A stretch of DNA of 64,000 bases from Streptomyces roseirectus (GTDB taxonomy: Bacteria; Actinomycetota; Actinomycetes; Streptomycetales; Streptomycetaceae): contig NZ_CP060828.1 in NCBI RefSeq assembly GCF_014489635.1, forward strand, positions 6,036,001 to 6,100,000, in the 5' to 3' direction. A model generated the notes under the pieces. It did no database searches. It saw only the letters and a list, made by a program, of their open reading frames with translations, and was not told the origin of the DNA. The position numbers and the translations under genes are program-made. Positions 1 through 8,280 of this stretch are shown here, piece by piece (positions within the stretch are counted from its first letter, which is position 1; each line of letters opens with the position of its first letter).

Positions 1-781
1 AGACGAAGTCCGATCCGGGGATCTCGTCACCCAGGCTGCCGGCGTTGACGCCCATGGTCGCCCACGTGTTCTTGGCGCCGGTCGGACCCAGGTCGGCGCC
101 GCCACGGTTCTTCGAGCCGCCGACCAGCGTCGGAGCCGGTCTGCTCGCCTGCGCGGCCCAGCGGACGGCGTCCGACCAACCGCGCGAGGCCATGGACGGC
201 CCCAGAGCGGCACCGACGGTCACCGGTTCCCGCACGGTGGGCATCGGCTCGTGGAACGCGCCGGTCCGGTCGACCTTGAGGGCCATCAGGATGCCCTGCT
301 TACGGTTCTGGGGCACTCCGAAGTCGACGGCGTTCAGGACGAACCAGCTGAACCGGTATCCCAGATGGGCCAGTTCGTCCCGAGCGAAGTCATGGAACTC
401 CTGATGGTCGTCGGAGTCGGCGAGCCCGGGGACGTTCTCGATGAGCAGCACCCGGGGCTTGATCGCGTGGACGAGGTAGACGGTGGCCTTCAGCAGCCGC
501 TCCTCCACCCGCGAGTCCGACCGCGCGACGGTCGCGCTCGACCGCACCCTCGGCAGCCCCGCCGAGAGGAGGTCCACGTCATAGCTCTCGGGGTGGTCCT
601 GCGGGTCGAACTCCAGCAGGTCGGTGTGGAGCACGTTCCAGTGCGGTCGGTTCGTCCGCAGGGTGGTGACGGCGTCCTCGTCGTCGTCCAGCAGCAGCCG
701 GGGTTCGAACCCCGCCCGCTCCAGTCCGAGCGCGAGTCCGCCCGCCCCCGAGCACACGTCCACGAAAGTCAGGCCGCTCAT
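1..781 (-). CDS. DNA cytosine methyltransferase-like protein, 3' end outside window
   Basis: The 5' part of a C5-cytosine methyltransferase reads from ATG 781 leftward and runs off the window edge. Motif I is clear (FVDVCSGAGGLALGLERAGF), as are a motif VI-type IENVP and a motif VIII-type VPQNRKQ. At the place where motif IV normally carries the catalytic Pro-Cys, the protein reads AGLPRVRSSATVARSDS, so the nucleophilic cysteine is absent. The ATG overlaps the vsr stop codon by 4 bp (ATGA), so the two are probably one transcript. Family knowledge: Vsr repairs T:G mismatches made by deamination of methyl-C. Whether this variant methylates DNA is uncertain. Confidence 0.85.
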   Translation of the reverse strand, partial: MSGLTFVDVCSGAGGLALGLERAGFEPRLLLDDDEDAVTTLRTNRPHWNVLHTDLLEFDPQDHPESYDVDLLSAGLPRVRSSATVARSDSRVEERLLKATVYLVHAIKPRVLLIENVPGLADSDDHQEFHDFARDELAHLGYRFSWFVLNAVDFGVPQNRKQGILMALKVDRTGAFHEPMPTVREPVTVGAALGPSMASRGWSDAVRWAAQASRPAPTLVGGSKNRGGADLGPTGAKNTWATMGVNAGSLGDEIPGSDFV

Positions 782-1221
782 GTCTTCCTCCCCTTGATCA
801 GTTCCGCGCGGCGTCGCTCCACCGCCGCCCCCACCCGCACGGCCACCTGCTCGGGAGCCTCGTGCTCCCAGAACCGCAGCACCATCCAGCCCAGCGAGAC
901 CAGGTTCTCCGTCGTCTCCCGGTCGCGGGCCATGTTCCGGTCCAGCTTTTCACGCCACCACTGGGCGTTGGCCTTCGGCCGCGTCGCGTGCTGCGGGCAC
1001 CCGTGCCAGAAACAGCCGTCGATCAGGACGGCCACCTTCGCCCCGGTGAACGCCACGTCGATCCGGCGCCGCGCCATGCCCGGCACCGGGTACTCCACCC
1101 GGTAGCGCAGACCCGCGGCGTGGAGCAGGCGCCGTACGGCCAGCTCGGCCGCCGTGTCCTTGCTGGCCTGCCGGGACATGCGCGCGGAGACGCCGGGGGA
1201 GGAAGGCTTCACATCGCTCAA
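778..1221 (-). CDS. vsr: Very short patch repair endonuclease Vsr
   Basis: A 147-aa protein, the usual size for Vsr. It nicks DNA at T:G mismatches that arise next to C5-methylated sites. The core is visible: RRRIDVAF with the probable catalytic Asp near residue 55, then the zinc/active-site stretch IDGCFWHGCPQH (about 68-78), then WWREKLDRNMARDR. The start is uncertain: TTG 1221, GTG 1212 and ATG 1179 are in frame and none has a strong ribosome site. The gene overlaps the methyltransferase by 4 bp. Vsr-methylase pairs often open larger MutL/MORC-type restriction systems in actinobacteria, but any further genes lie outside the window. Confidence 0.92.
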   Translation of the reverse strand: MSDVKPSSPGVSARMSRQASKDTAAELAVRRLLHAAGLRYRVEYPVPGMARRRIDVAFTGAKVAVLIDGCFWHGCPQHATRPKANAQWWREKLDRNMARDRETTENLVSLGWMVLRFWEHEAPEQVAVRVGAAVERRRAELIKGRKT

Positions 1222-1348
1222 TGTTGTCGCGCCTCAGGAACGTACGTCGTCACGGTCGATGATCACCGCATCCTGCCGGCCGTCGCCGATCGCCGGATCG
1301 GCACCCGCGATCCGCGGCGTGGCCGGAAGCGGACCGGTGTCACGATCT

Positions 1349-2371
1349 TCACTCCGCCCCGTGACACTCCCCATAAGCGACCCCCGACCCGCACCAGCAC
1401 TCCGCCCCCCGCTGCGGCGGCCACGCCACCGCGCGCCCGCGTGCCGCCAGTGTCGTCGCGTACTGGGGCAGGAGAGTCGGATCGGACGGGGACGCGCCCT
1501 CGGACGCGGCGAACGCCTCGTAGGAGGGGACCGTGCCGGTGACGATGCCGAGGTTGGGGGTGCCGGAGGCGGAGAGCTCGCGCAGGGAGGACTCTATGGT
1601 CGACAAGTGGGCGGCGTGGGACGGGTATTCGGCGGCGAGCGCGGGGTACGCCGCGAGGAGTTCGGCGAGTTCGGCGGCGGGCCAGTGGAGGACGGCGACC
1701 GGGAACGGACGCGACAACGCCTCGCGGTAGGCGCCGAGTTCGGCGCGCAGACGGGAGATCTCGGCCTCCAGCTCCGCCGGGTTCTCGGAGCCCAACGACC
1801 AGACGCGTTTGGGGTCGTGGAGTTCGTCGAGGGAGACGGGGGAGGCGTGGAGGGTGTCGGCGAGGCGGTCCCAGTCGTCGTGGGCCGCGCCCAGCATCCG
1901 GCGTACGCGGTGCCGCCCGAAGAGCAACGGGTGTGTGGAGTACGGGGGTTCGGCGACGTCCGTCAGGAGGAGACGGGCGCCGTCGGTGAACGTCGCCTCC
2001 GCCTGCTCCAGTTCGTCGTGGGCCTCCAGCGCCTCCGCGACGATCACCCAGGGCGCCGGGTCGCGCGGCGCGGTCACGCGGATGCCGTCGATGATCGCGC
2101 GGGCCTCGGCCTCGTGGCCGTACTCCCAGAGGTTGGCCGCTTTCAGGGCGCGGACGAGGTGCGGGGCGTCCAGGGTGTCCGGGGCCGCCAGCAGACGGTC
2201 GTACAGAGCGGTTGCTGCCGGGCGGTCGCCGCCCAGTTCCAGGTGGGCCGCCGCCCGCAGCAGGAGCGGTTCCGCGTCCTCGGGGTGGAGGCCGGCGGTG
2301 CGTTCCAGGCGGGCGGCTTCGGCGGAGTGGTCGACGTTCTCGGCGGGCGTGTCGGGGCGCATGGACGACAC
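1349..2371 (-). CDS. TPR-like protein with C-terminal SEC-C metal-binding motif
   Basis: A 340-aa protein beginning at ATG 2371. The N-terminal two thirds are helical with TPR-like alternation (for example AAHLELGGDRPAATALYDRLL and AEALEAHDELEQAEATF). The C terminus ends in CWCGSGVAYGECHG, with C325, C327, C336 and H337 forming the zinc ligand set of SEC-C domains, first known from SecA. There is no signal peptide, so the protein should be cytoplasmic. It lies 127 bp upstream of vsr on the same strand. The function is unknown; a role as a protein-interaction or chaperone-associated adaptor is only a guess from the domain types. Confidence 0.85.
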   Translation of the reverse strand: MSSMRPDTPAENVDHSAEAARLERTAGLHPEDAEPLLLRAAAHLELGGDRPAATALYDRLLAAPDTLDAPHLVRALKAANLWEYGHEAEARAIIDGIRVTAPRDPAPWVIVAEALEAHDELEQAEATFTDGARLLLTDVAEPPYSTHPLLFGRHRVRRMLGAAHDDWDRLADTLHASPVSLDELHDPKRVWSLGSENPAELEAEISRLRAELGAYREALSRPFPVAVLHWPAAELAELLAAYPALAAEYPSHAAHLSTIESSLRELSASGTPNLGIVTGTVPSYEAFAASEGASPSDPTLLPQYATTLAARGRAVAWPPQRGAECWCGSGVAYGECHGAE

Positions 2372-2480
2372 GGTACTGCCCGGCGGGGACGAAGGTGAGG
2401 TATCCGCAGGCCGGGGGTGGTCCCACCGGGGCCGGCCCTCGCCGACCCTTAGGGGATCACCGGTCTTCCGGGAGATCCCC

Positions 2481-2515
2481 TACCTCTCAGGTACCCCCCG
2501 GTTACCTCTCAGGTA
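2481..2515. repeat. Two copies of a TACCT-NNN-AGGTA palindrome
   Basis: TACCTCTCAGGTA occurs at 2481-2493 and again at 2503-2515 in the 273-bp gap between the SEC-C gene and the GH30 gene. A further copy (TACCTCGCAGGTA) lies at 14406-14418 and partial copies at 14370 and 23335. The rest of 2372-2644 is GC-rich with ggtccccggcgatccc-type duplications and no gene. Confidence 0.7.
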
Positions 2516-2644
2516 CCCCCGGCTCTCGGCGATCCCGGTCCCCGGCGATCCCGGTCCCCGGGGAGCTCCGGCCCCTGTAGGGCTCCGGCCCTTGAGACCG
2601 CCGGCCCGCCCCACCCCGCAAGCCCCTACGCCCCGTAATACCCC

Positions 2645-4120
2645 CTACACCACCACCCCGTCGATCTGCAGCGTCTGCACCGACTTCGCCGCGAACGGCA
2701 CCGCGACCGTCTTGCCGGACACCCTGATGTCCGAACGGGCCGTGTAGAGGTCGCCGCCACCGGTCGTGACCGTGTTCCAGCGCGGGACGAGACCCCCCGA
2801 GCCACCGGAGACGGTGGTGAAGCGGGACAGGTCGAACGTCAGCGTCTGCGCCGACGTCGCCGTGTTCGCCGCGACGATCACGAGCCGGTTCGCCGACCGG
2901 TCGAGCGCCGCGACCGCGTAGCTCACGCCCGTGTCGAGGATCGTCATCCCGGGCCGGATGTGCCGGCTGAACTGGGCCATCACGTAGTACTTCGTCTGTA
3001 CGGCACCGGGGGTCAGCGTCGCCGCGTCGTACGCGATCATCGCCCAGTTCGACGACGGGTCCATGACCTGCCAGTAGACCCACGCCGTCGGGTGCAGCCA
3101 GCGGAAGTCGGAGAGCAGGTTGCTCGCCATGGACATACCGGTGCCGTCGTTGTCCCCGGTCTCGGAGTTCCACAGCTTCTTGCCGGACGTCGTCACAACG
3201 TCCGTGTAGAGCAGGTCCCTTCGGCCGCCCGAACCCTGATAGCCGTGCACGTTGACCTGGCTGACGTACCCCTTGGTCGTCGACGAGAACGCGTTCCACG
3301 TGCTGCGCGCCGTGTCGTAGTTGGTCTCGTCGCTCGCCGCGATCCGTACGCCGCTCAGGCCCCGCTTGTCCAACTCGCTGCGCATGTACGGGAGTACGGC
3401 CGCCTGGACGGCCGCGTCCATGTGGCAGCCCTCCTGCGTGCCGGTCGCCTTCCACCAGTCCGACGCGGGCTCGTTGAAGGGGTCGACCGTCGCGAAGTTC
3501 ACGCCCCAGTTGTTCTTCGCGTAGAGGGCGACCGCCGCGAGGTGCGAGGCGTGCTGGCGGTAGTTCCAGGTCTGGAGGTTGTTGCCGCCGTCGGCCGCGC
3601 CGGACGGGTTGTGGTTCGAACACATCCACCACATGGGGGAGTTGGCGAACAGCTCGGTCGTCGCGCCGCGCGCGACCGCCTTCTGCAGCATCGCCCGCTG
3701 CTTGGCGTCCGCCGTCCACTTCCACGCCGACGAGGCGGGGTCCTCGTTGTTCCAGTCCTGCCAGTAGCCCTCGATCTGCTTGAACGCGGGGATGTTGGGC
3801 GAGACCACCATCGACTCGCCGTTCACCGAGTTCGAACTGCACGCGCCCAGGTTGTAGCGGGCGATGTTCAGGCCCAGACCGGGCAGCGAAGTGCCGTTGT
3901 ACGTCGTCGACTTGGTGGTGAAGAAGATGTCGGCGAAGTCGTCCCGGGCGCCGAAGACGTTCGCCCACCAGGCCAGGGACGTGCCCCAGCCCTCCCAAGT
4001 GCCGTACGAGGTGGAGGGGTTGACGGAAATCGTCGCATCGGCGTGGGCCGTTCCGGTGGCCAGCGCGGTGCCGAGGAAGGCGCCGCCGCCCGCCGCCAGC
4101 AGTGTCCTGCGTCGGATCAT
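2645..4120 (-). CDS. Secreted GH30-family glycosidase, probable endo-beta-1,6-galactanase
   Basis: A 491-aa exported glycoside hydrolase. The N terminus, MIRRRTLLAAGGGAFLG followed by a cut near AHA-DA (residue 28), looks like a Tat signal. The fold is a (beta/alpha)8 barrel followed by a beta-sandwich, as in family GH30. The acid/base is probably E217 (DPFNEPASDW) and the nucleophile E320 (LWNSETGDND). The sequence resembles the actinobacterial GH30 galactanases that cut beta-1,6-galactan side chains of plant arabinogalactan. Substrate is inferred by resemblance; other GH30 activities (beta-1,6-glucanase, beta-glucosidase) are possible. The ATG is preceded by GCGGAG. It stands alone and is divergent from the sortase gene. 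Confidence 0.88.
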   Translation of the reverse strand: MIRRRTLLAAGGGAFLGTALATGTAHADATISVNPSTSYGTWEGWGTSLAWWANVFGARDDFADIFFTTKSTTYNGTSLPGLGLNIARYNLGACSSNSVNGESMVVSPNIPAFKQIEGYWQDWNNEDPASSAWKWTADAKQRAMLQKAVARGATTELFANSPMWWMCSNHNPSGAADGGNNLQTWNYRQHASHLAAVALYAKNNWGVNFATVDPFNEPASDWWKATGTQEGCHMDAAVQAAVLPYMRSELDKRGLSGVRIAASDETNYDTARSTWNAFSSTTKGYVSQVNVHGYQGSGGRRDLLYTDVVTTSGKKLWNSETGDNDGTGMSMASNLLSDFRWLHPTAWVYWQVMDPSSNWAMIAYDAATLTPGAVQTKYYVMAQFSRHIRPGMTILDTGVSYAVAALDRSANRLVIVAANTATSAQTLTFDLSRFTTVSGGSGGLVPRWNTVTTGGGDLYTARSDIRVSGKTVAVPFAAKSVQTLQIDGVVV

Positions 4121-4401
4121 GGCTACTCCGCTTCGATCGTCGTCGATCGACGGTTGTGGGGAGGACCGGTCGTTTCGACCGGCCGTGTGGGGGTGCGACA
4201 GGAAGCATCAGGTGTGCCGTGCCGAGTTGTCGAGACATCTGACAGCCCTTTCGCAAACCGATGGAAGAAGGGTTCGACGGGACGAACACGACGCCGTGAA
4301 TTGTGCGGGTCTGGCGAGTTTGGTCCGCATCCCTTATCGTCCCCGCACCCCCGCGACGGGCCTCCCGGACGGGGGACCCGACGTGGCGGAGGTGGTCCCG
4401 C

Positions 4402-5214
4402 GTGCCGAATCCCGTCGTCCGGCACGGAGCCCGGCGCCGAGCCTGGAACCGGGCCTGGAACCGAGACCGGCACCGAGCCCGGCGGCCTGCCCTGGGCCGG
4501 CGCTTCCTGTGGACCGGCGCCGAACTCCTGGTCACCGCCGGCGTGTTGGGGCTGCTGCTCGTCGTCCACCAGCTGTGGTGGACCAACCAGGAGGCCAGAG
4601 CCGGCGCCGAACGCGAAGTGCGGGCGCTGGAGAGGCAGTGGGGGAGCGGCGGCGCGGACGAGTCGCCCGGGGCGGGGAGACCGGAACCGGAGCGTGGGCC
4701 CGCCGCCAACTCCCCTTCCGACGGCGGCTTTTCGCCGGGTACGGAGCCGGCGCCCCGCCGCTCCCAGACGTACGCCGTCCTCGTCCTGCCCCGCATCGGC
4801 GTGCGCGTCCCGATCGCCGAGGGCATCGACAAGCGGGACGTCCTCGACAAGGGGTACGCCGGTCACTACCCCGGCACCCAGCAGCCCGGCCGGCCCGGCA
4901 ACTTCGCCCTCGCCGCCCACCGCAACACCCACGGCGAGCCCTTCCGTCACCTGGACAGGCTCCGGCGCGGGGACACCGTCCGGGTGGAGACGGCGTCCAC
5001 CCGCCACACGTACGCCGTCGACCGGATCCTGTCGCAGACCTCGGCCCGTGACTCCGGAGTACTACGGGTCCTACCCCGCTCGACCGTCCACCCCGGGTAC
5101 GGGTACGACATACCCGCGGCGTACATCACCCTGACTACCTGCACGCCGGAGTACACCTCCCGGTACCGGCTGGTGGTGTGGGGGAAGCTGGTGTCCAGCG
5201 AAGCGCGGGGTTGA
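4402..5214 (+). CDS. Class E sortase
   Basis: Sortases cut a C-terminal sorting signal and join the protein to peptidoglycan; class E enzymes prefer LAxTG. The GTG at 4402 is preferred over the far upstream ATG 4303 because GGAGG stands nine bases before it; this gives 270 aa. Order: basic cytoplasmic tail, one membrane segment (about 38-58), a Pro/Gly-rich linker, then the sortase barrel from about 122. The catalytic triad is visible as H173 (AAHRNT), C247 (TLTTCTPE) and R256 (SRYRLVVW). It is monocistronic and divergent from GH30. A candidate LASTG substrate is encoded at 10826-11731. Confidence 0.9.
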   Translation: MPNPVVRHGARRRAWNRAWNRDRHRARRPALGRRFLWTGAELLVTAGVLGLLLVVHQLWWTNQEARAGAEREVRALERQWGSGGADESPGAGRPEPERGPAANSPSDGGFSPGTEPAPRRSQTYAVLVLPRIGVRVPIAEGIDKRDVLDKGYAGHYPGTQQPGRPGNFALAAHRNTHGEPFRHLDRLRRGDTVRVETASTRHTYAVDRILSQTSARDSGVLRVLPRSTVHPGYGYDIPAAYITLTTCTPEYTSRYRLVVWGKLVSSEARG

Positions 5215-5340
5215 CGGCCGGAGCTGGGAGGTGACGGCCAGAGCCCGGAACTGAAGGCCGGGGCTCGGGGGCGACGGCCGAGGGTCGGGACTGAGGGCCG
5301 AGGCCCAGGGCTGACGGCCAGGCCCGGCGCTGACGGCGTG
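5211..5340 (+). repeat. Degenerate tandem repeat, about 20-bp unit
   Basis: About six imperfect units of the type TGACGGCCGGAGCTGGGA follow the sortase stop codon. They vary in sequence but keep a 19-21 bp period built around (T)GA-GGCC. No gene is visible in 5215-5449. Confidence 0.55.
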
Positions 5341-5449
5341 ACGGCGGCGCCGGAAAAACTCCCCGGCGCGGGAACCACCCGTCGGCCCCGTTCGTCTTCA
5401 GGGCACAGGCGGTGATCAATCCGACCGACGGAGAGAGGGGGAGCGCACC

Positions 5450-5761
5450 ATGGAGCGTCTGCTGAGCCGGTCCCCGGCACGCGCGTTCGGCGCGCTGTTC
5501 GCCCTCTTCGCCGGCACCCTCCTCCTCGACACCGGCACCCTCTTCACCGCCCTCGCCGTGGCCGCCGCGATCGGCTCGGCGTTCGCCGTCTGCTGCCTCG
5601 TCGCCGCGCGCAGCGCCCCGCCCGTCCCGGGCACGCGCATCCGCACGGCGATACGGGACCGGGCCAGACGCACGGCCTTCCTGCCCCAGCGCGACCCCGA
5701 CGCCTCGGGCCGCTCCCGCCCCCGAGCCCCCGGCCACGCCCTCCGGACGACAACCGCGTAG
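5450..5761 (+). CDS. DUF6412-type small membrane protein
   Basis: A 103-aa protein with two hydrophobic helices (about 12-30 and 32-55) and a basic, disordered C-terminal tail rich in Arg and Pro. The start ATG 5450 follows GGAGAGAGGGGGAG. Proteins of this type are typically encoded just upstream of a YidC/Oxa1-like insertase in Streptomyces, as here (262 bp away). The function is unknown; a role with the insertase is inferred from position only. Confidence 0.75.
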   Translation: MERLLSRSPARAFGALFALFAGTLLLDTGTLFTALAVAAAIGSAFAVCCLVAARSAPPVPGTRIRTAIRDRARRTAFLPQRDPDASGRSRPRAPGHALRTTTA

Positions 5762-6022
5762 GGCACACCGGGCAGGACACGCCGGACAGCGCACCTCCGG
5801 GCCGCCGAACGCGCCGGGCCGCGAAACAGCCCGGCCGGCGAACCAGGGCTGATCGGCAATCCAGGGCCGGCCCGCGAACAGGGCTGGGCCAGGAAACAAC
5901 CCCGGCCGCGCACCAGGCCGACCCACCGACCAGCGCCCGCCCGCCCCCGCCCGCCCCGCGCGGAGTCGTCATGCCGCCGCACCACCTCACCCCGGCACGA
6001 CGAGACCCCCGGAGGGCTCCCC

Positions 6023-6730
6023 TTGTCCGTCTTCGCGTCCCTGGTAGAGCGGTTCGCCGCCCTGCTCGAACCCCTCTTCCACACCTCCGCGGCCGCCGCC
6101 GCGATCATCCTGCTGACCGCGCTCGTACGCCTCCTCGTCCACCCCCTCTCCCGCGCGGCGGCACGCGGCCAGAAAGCGCAGCGGGCGTTGCAGCCGAAGA
6201 TCGCCGAACTGCGCAAGAAGCACGGGAAGAACCCGGAACGACTCCAGCGCGCGATGCTGGAGCTGCACGCGGCGGAGAAGGTGTCCCCGCTCGCCGGATG
6301 CCTGCCGCAGCTGCTCCAACTCCCCGTGTTCTTCGTCCTGTTCTACCTCTTCTCCCGCCCGACGATCGGCGGCGAGACCAACGCCCTGCTCGAACACGAC
6401 CTGCTGTCCGCGCCGTTGGGCAAGCGGTGGACCGACGCGCTGGGCGACGGCGGGCTGTTCGGGACGGCGGGCCTCGTCTACCTGGCCCTGTTCGCGCTCG
6501 TCGCGGTGGTCGCGTGGTTCGGGTACCGGCAGAGCAGGCGCACGATGAGCACGAGCGCGCCGGTGGACCCGGACGGCGCGGTGCCGGGGCTCGGTGCGGT
6601 CACCCGGGTGATGCCGTTCATGTCGTTCTTCATGCTGGTCAGTGTCGCCGTCATGCCGCTCGCCGCCGCGCTCTACCTCGTGACCAGCACGGCGTGGGGG
6701 ACGGCGGAACGGGCGCTGCTCCACAGATGA
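6023..6730 (+). CDS. yidC: YidC/Oxa1-family membrane protein insertase
   Basis: A 235-aa integral membrane protein. It starts at TTG 6023, supported by GGAGGG six bases upstream. Family features are visible: a first helix with a conserved Arg (ILLTALVRLLVHPLSR, about 29-44), a cytoplasmic basic hairpin (QPKIAELRKKHGKNPERLQRA), and the PLAGCLPQLLQLPVFF segment followed by further helices. YidC homologues insert and fold membrane proteins with or without SecYEG. This short form lacks the long C-terminal tail of the main chromosomal YidC near the origin, so it is probably a second copy. Confidence 0.88.
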   Translation: MSVFASLVERFAALLEPLFHTSAAAAAIILLTALVRLLVHPLSRAAARGQKAQRALQPKIAELRKKHGKNPERLQRAMLELHAAEKVSPLAGCLPQLLQLPVFFVLFYLFSRPTIGGETNALLEHDLLSAPLGKRWTDALGDGGLFGTAGLVYLALFALVAVVAWFGYRQSRRTMSTSAPVDPDGAVPGLGAVTRVMPFMSFFMLVSVAVMPLAAALYLVTSTAWGTAERALLHR

Positions 6731-6879
6731 GCCGAGCGGGCGCGGCGCCCCGCCGACAAACCCGGTCCAGTTCGTGAACCGGGTATTGCGCACGGAACGG
6801 CGAGACCGGAGGATCGAGCAGACATCGGATGACTGGGGTCGCCGGGTACGCGTACCGCCAGCGAGGGAGAGGCACGGCC

Positions 6880-7737
6880 ATGAAGCTGCTGCGAGTGGGT
6901 ACGGCGGGAGCGGAGCGCCCCGCGGCGCTGGATACCGCTGGAGTACTACGGGATCTCTCGGGGATCGTGGACGACGTCGACGGCGCCCTCCTCGCGGACG
7001 CGGCGGCCCTGGCACGGGTGAGGGACGCCGTGGCCGGCGGGGAGCTGCCGGTGATCGACGCCGGCGCCGTACGGGTCGGCCCGCCGGTCGGGCGGATCGG
7101 GAAGATCGTCTGCATCGGGCTCAACTACCACGACCACGCCCGCGAGACCGGGGCCGAGCCGCCCGCCGAGCCGGTCGTCTTCTTCAAGGCCGCCGACACC
7201 GTCGTCGGCCCTTATGACACCGTGCTCGTGCCGCGCAATTCCGTGAAGACCGACTGGGAAGTCGAATTGGCGGTCGTCATCGGCCGTACCGCTCGTTATC
7301 TGGAATCCGCCGAGGACGGGCTCGCGCATGTCGGCGGATACGCGGTGGCACACGACGTGTCGGAGCGCGAATTCCAGATCGAGCGCGGCGGGACCTGGGA
7401 CAAGGGGAAGAACTGCGAGACGTTCAACCCGCTCGGCCCGTGGCTCGTGACCGCCGACGAGGTCCCTGACCCACAGGCCCTCGACCTGCGCCTATGGGTC
7501 AACGGCGAGCTGAAGCAGAACGGGACCACGGCCGAGCAGATCTTCCCGGTGGGCGAGGTCGTGCGGTATGTCAGCCACTTCATGACGCTGTATCCCGGGG
7601 ACGTCATCAATACCGGGACGCCCGCCGGGGTGGCTCTCGGGGAGCCCGAGCCCAAGCCCTATCTCCGTTCCGGCGACGTCGTGGAACTGGAGATCGAAGG
7701 GCTCGGGCGACAGCGTCAGGAATTCAAGGACGCCTGA
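6880..7737 (+). CDS. Fumarylacetoacetate hydrolase family protein
   Basis: A 285-aa cytosolic metal-dependent hydrolase. ATG 6880 is chosen over the upstream in-frame start 6829 because GAGGGAGAGG precedes it. The FAH core is complete: GKIVCIGLNYHDHARE, EPVVFFK, the metal ligands in DWEVELAVVIG, AHDVSEREFQ, and the C-terminal NTGTPAGVAL. Relatives hydrolyse C-C bonds in acylpyruvates or 2,4-diketo-3-deoxy sugar acids (fuconate type), or decarboxylate oxaloacetate. The closest resemblance is to the 2,4-diketo-3-deoxy-L-fuconate hydrolase-like branch. The substrate cannot be fixed from sequence, and no fucose pathway genes are adjacent. Confidence 0.88.
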   Translation: MKLLRVGTAGAERPAALDTAGVLRDLSGIVDDVDGALLADAAALARVRDAVAGGELPVIDAGAVRVGPPVGRIGKIVCIGLNYHDHARETGAEPPAEPVVFFKAADTVVGPYDTVLVPRNSVKTDWEVELAVVIGRTARYLESAEDGLAHVGGYAVAHDVSEREFQIERGGTWDKGKNCETFNPLGPWLVTADEVPDPQALDLRLWVNGELKQNGTTAEQIFPVGEVVRYVSHFMTLYPGDVINTGTPAGVALGEPEPKPYLRSGDVVELEIEGLGRQRQEFKDA

Positions 7738-7787
7738 GGGGAGCGAGAATTCGGGGACGCTTGAGAGGAGCGGGAATTCGGAAGGTG
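7720..7787 (+). repeat. 27-bp tandem duplication across the FAH stop codon
   Basis: Units begin with GAATTC. GGACGCCTGAGGGGAGCGAG plus AATTCGG (7728-7754) is followed by a near copy (7755-7781), then a shorter unit. The first unit contains the TGA of the FAH gene; the second carries an extra TGA that is not used. Confidence 0.7.
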
Positions 7788-7797
7788 CACGGGGAAT

Positions 7798-8280
7798 TCA
7801 GCCCTTGCTCAGGAACTCCTCCAGCGCCTCCACCACGAGCTTGTGGTCCTCCAGCTGAGGCAGCCCCGACACCGTCACGGCCCCGACCACCCCCACGCCC
7901 TCCACGGTGACCGGGAACGACCCCCCGTGCGCCGCGTACGTGTCCGGATCCAGCCGCGAGGACTCCTCGAAGCTCGTCCCCTTCGCCCTGAACCGCATAC
8001 CCACCAGGTATGACGCGGACCCGTACCGCTCCACGACCCGGCGCTTGCGGGCGATCCACGCGTCGTTGTCGGGGGACGAGCCGGGCAGGGCGGCATGGAA
8101 GAGCTGCTGCCCTGAGCGGTGGATGTCGATCGCCACCGGCGCCTGGCGCTCCCGGGCCAGCTCCACCAGGAGCGAGCCCAGCGCCCAGGCGTCCTCGTGG
8201 GTGAACTGCCGGAAGACCAGGCGGCGTTCCTGCGCCTCCAGCTCCGCCAGACTCGGGGTGATCTCGGGGGTGCTCGCCAT
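7798..8280 (-). CDS. UPF0303 / heme-degrading (GlcG-HbpS-like) domain protein
   Basis: A 160-aa cytosolic protein of the UPF0303 group. The ATG at 8280 shares its A with the TGA of the upstream oxidoreductase gene, so the two are translationally coupled. The family pattern is visible: RLVFRQFTHEDAWALG, then VAIDIHRSGQQLFHAAL, WIARKRRVVERYGSAS and HGGSFPVTVEGVGVVGAVTVSGLPQLEDH. Relatives are annotated as heme-degrading or of unknown function, and the biochemical role is not settled. The coupling suggests use in the same pathway as the Gfo/Idh enzyme. Confidence 0.85.
   Translation of the reverse strand: MASTPEITPSLAELEAQERRLVFRQFTHEDAWALGSLLVELARERQAPVAIDIHRSGQQLFHAALPGSSPDNDAWIARKRRVVERYGSASYLVGMRFRAKGTSFEESSRLDPDTYAAHGGSFPVTVEGVGVVGAVTVSGLPQLEDHKLVVEALEEFLSKG

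Noticed and set aside
4303..4401. Upstream ATG start for the class E sortase
   Set aside because: No ribosome site, and the extra 33 residues are Arg/Trp-rich without pattern, whereas GTG 4402 has GGAGG at proper spacing.
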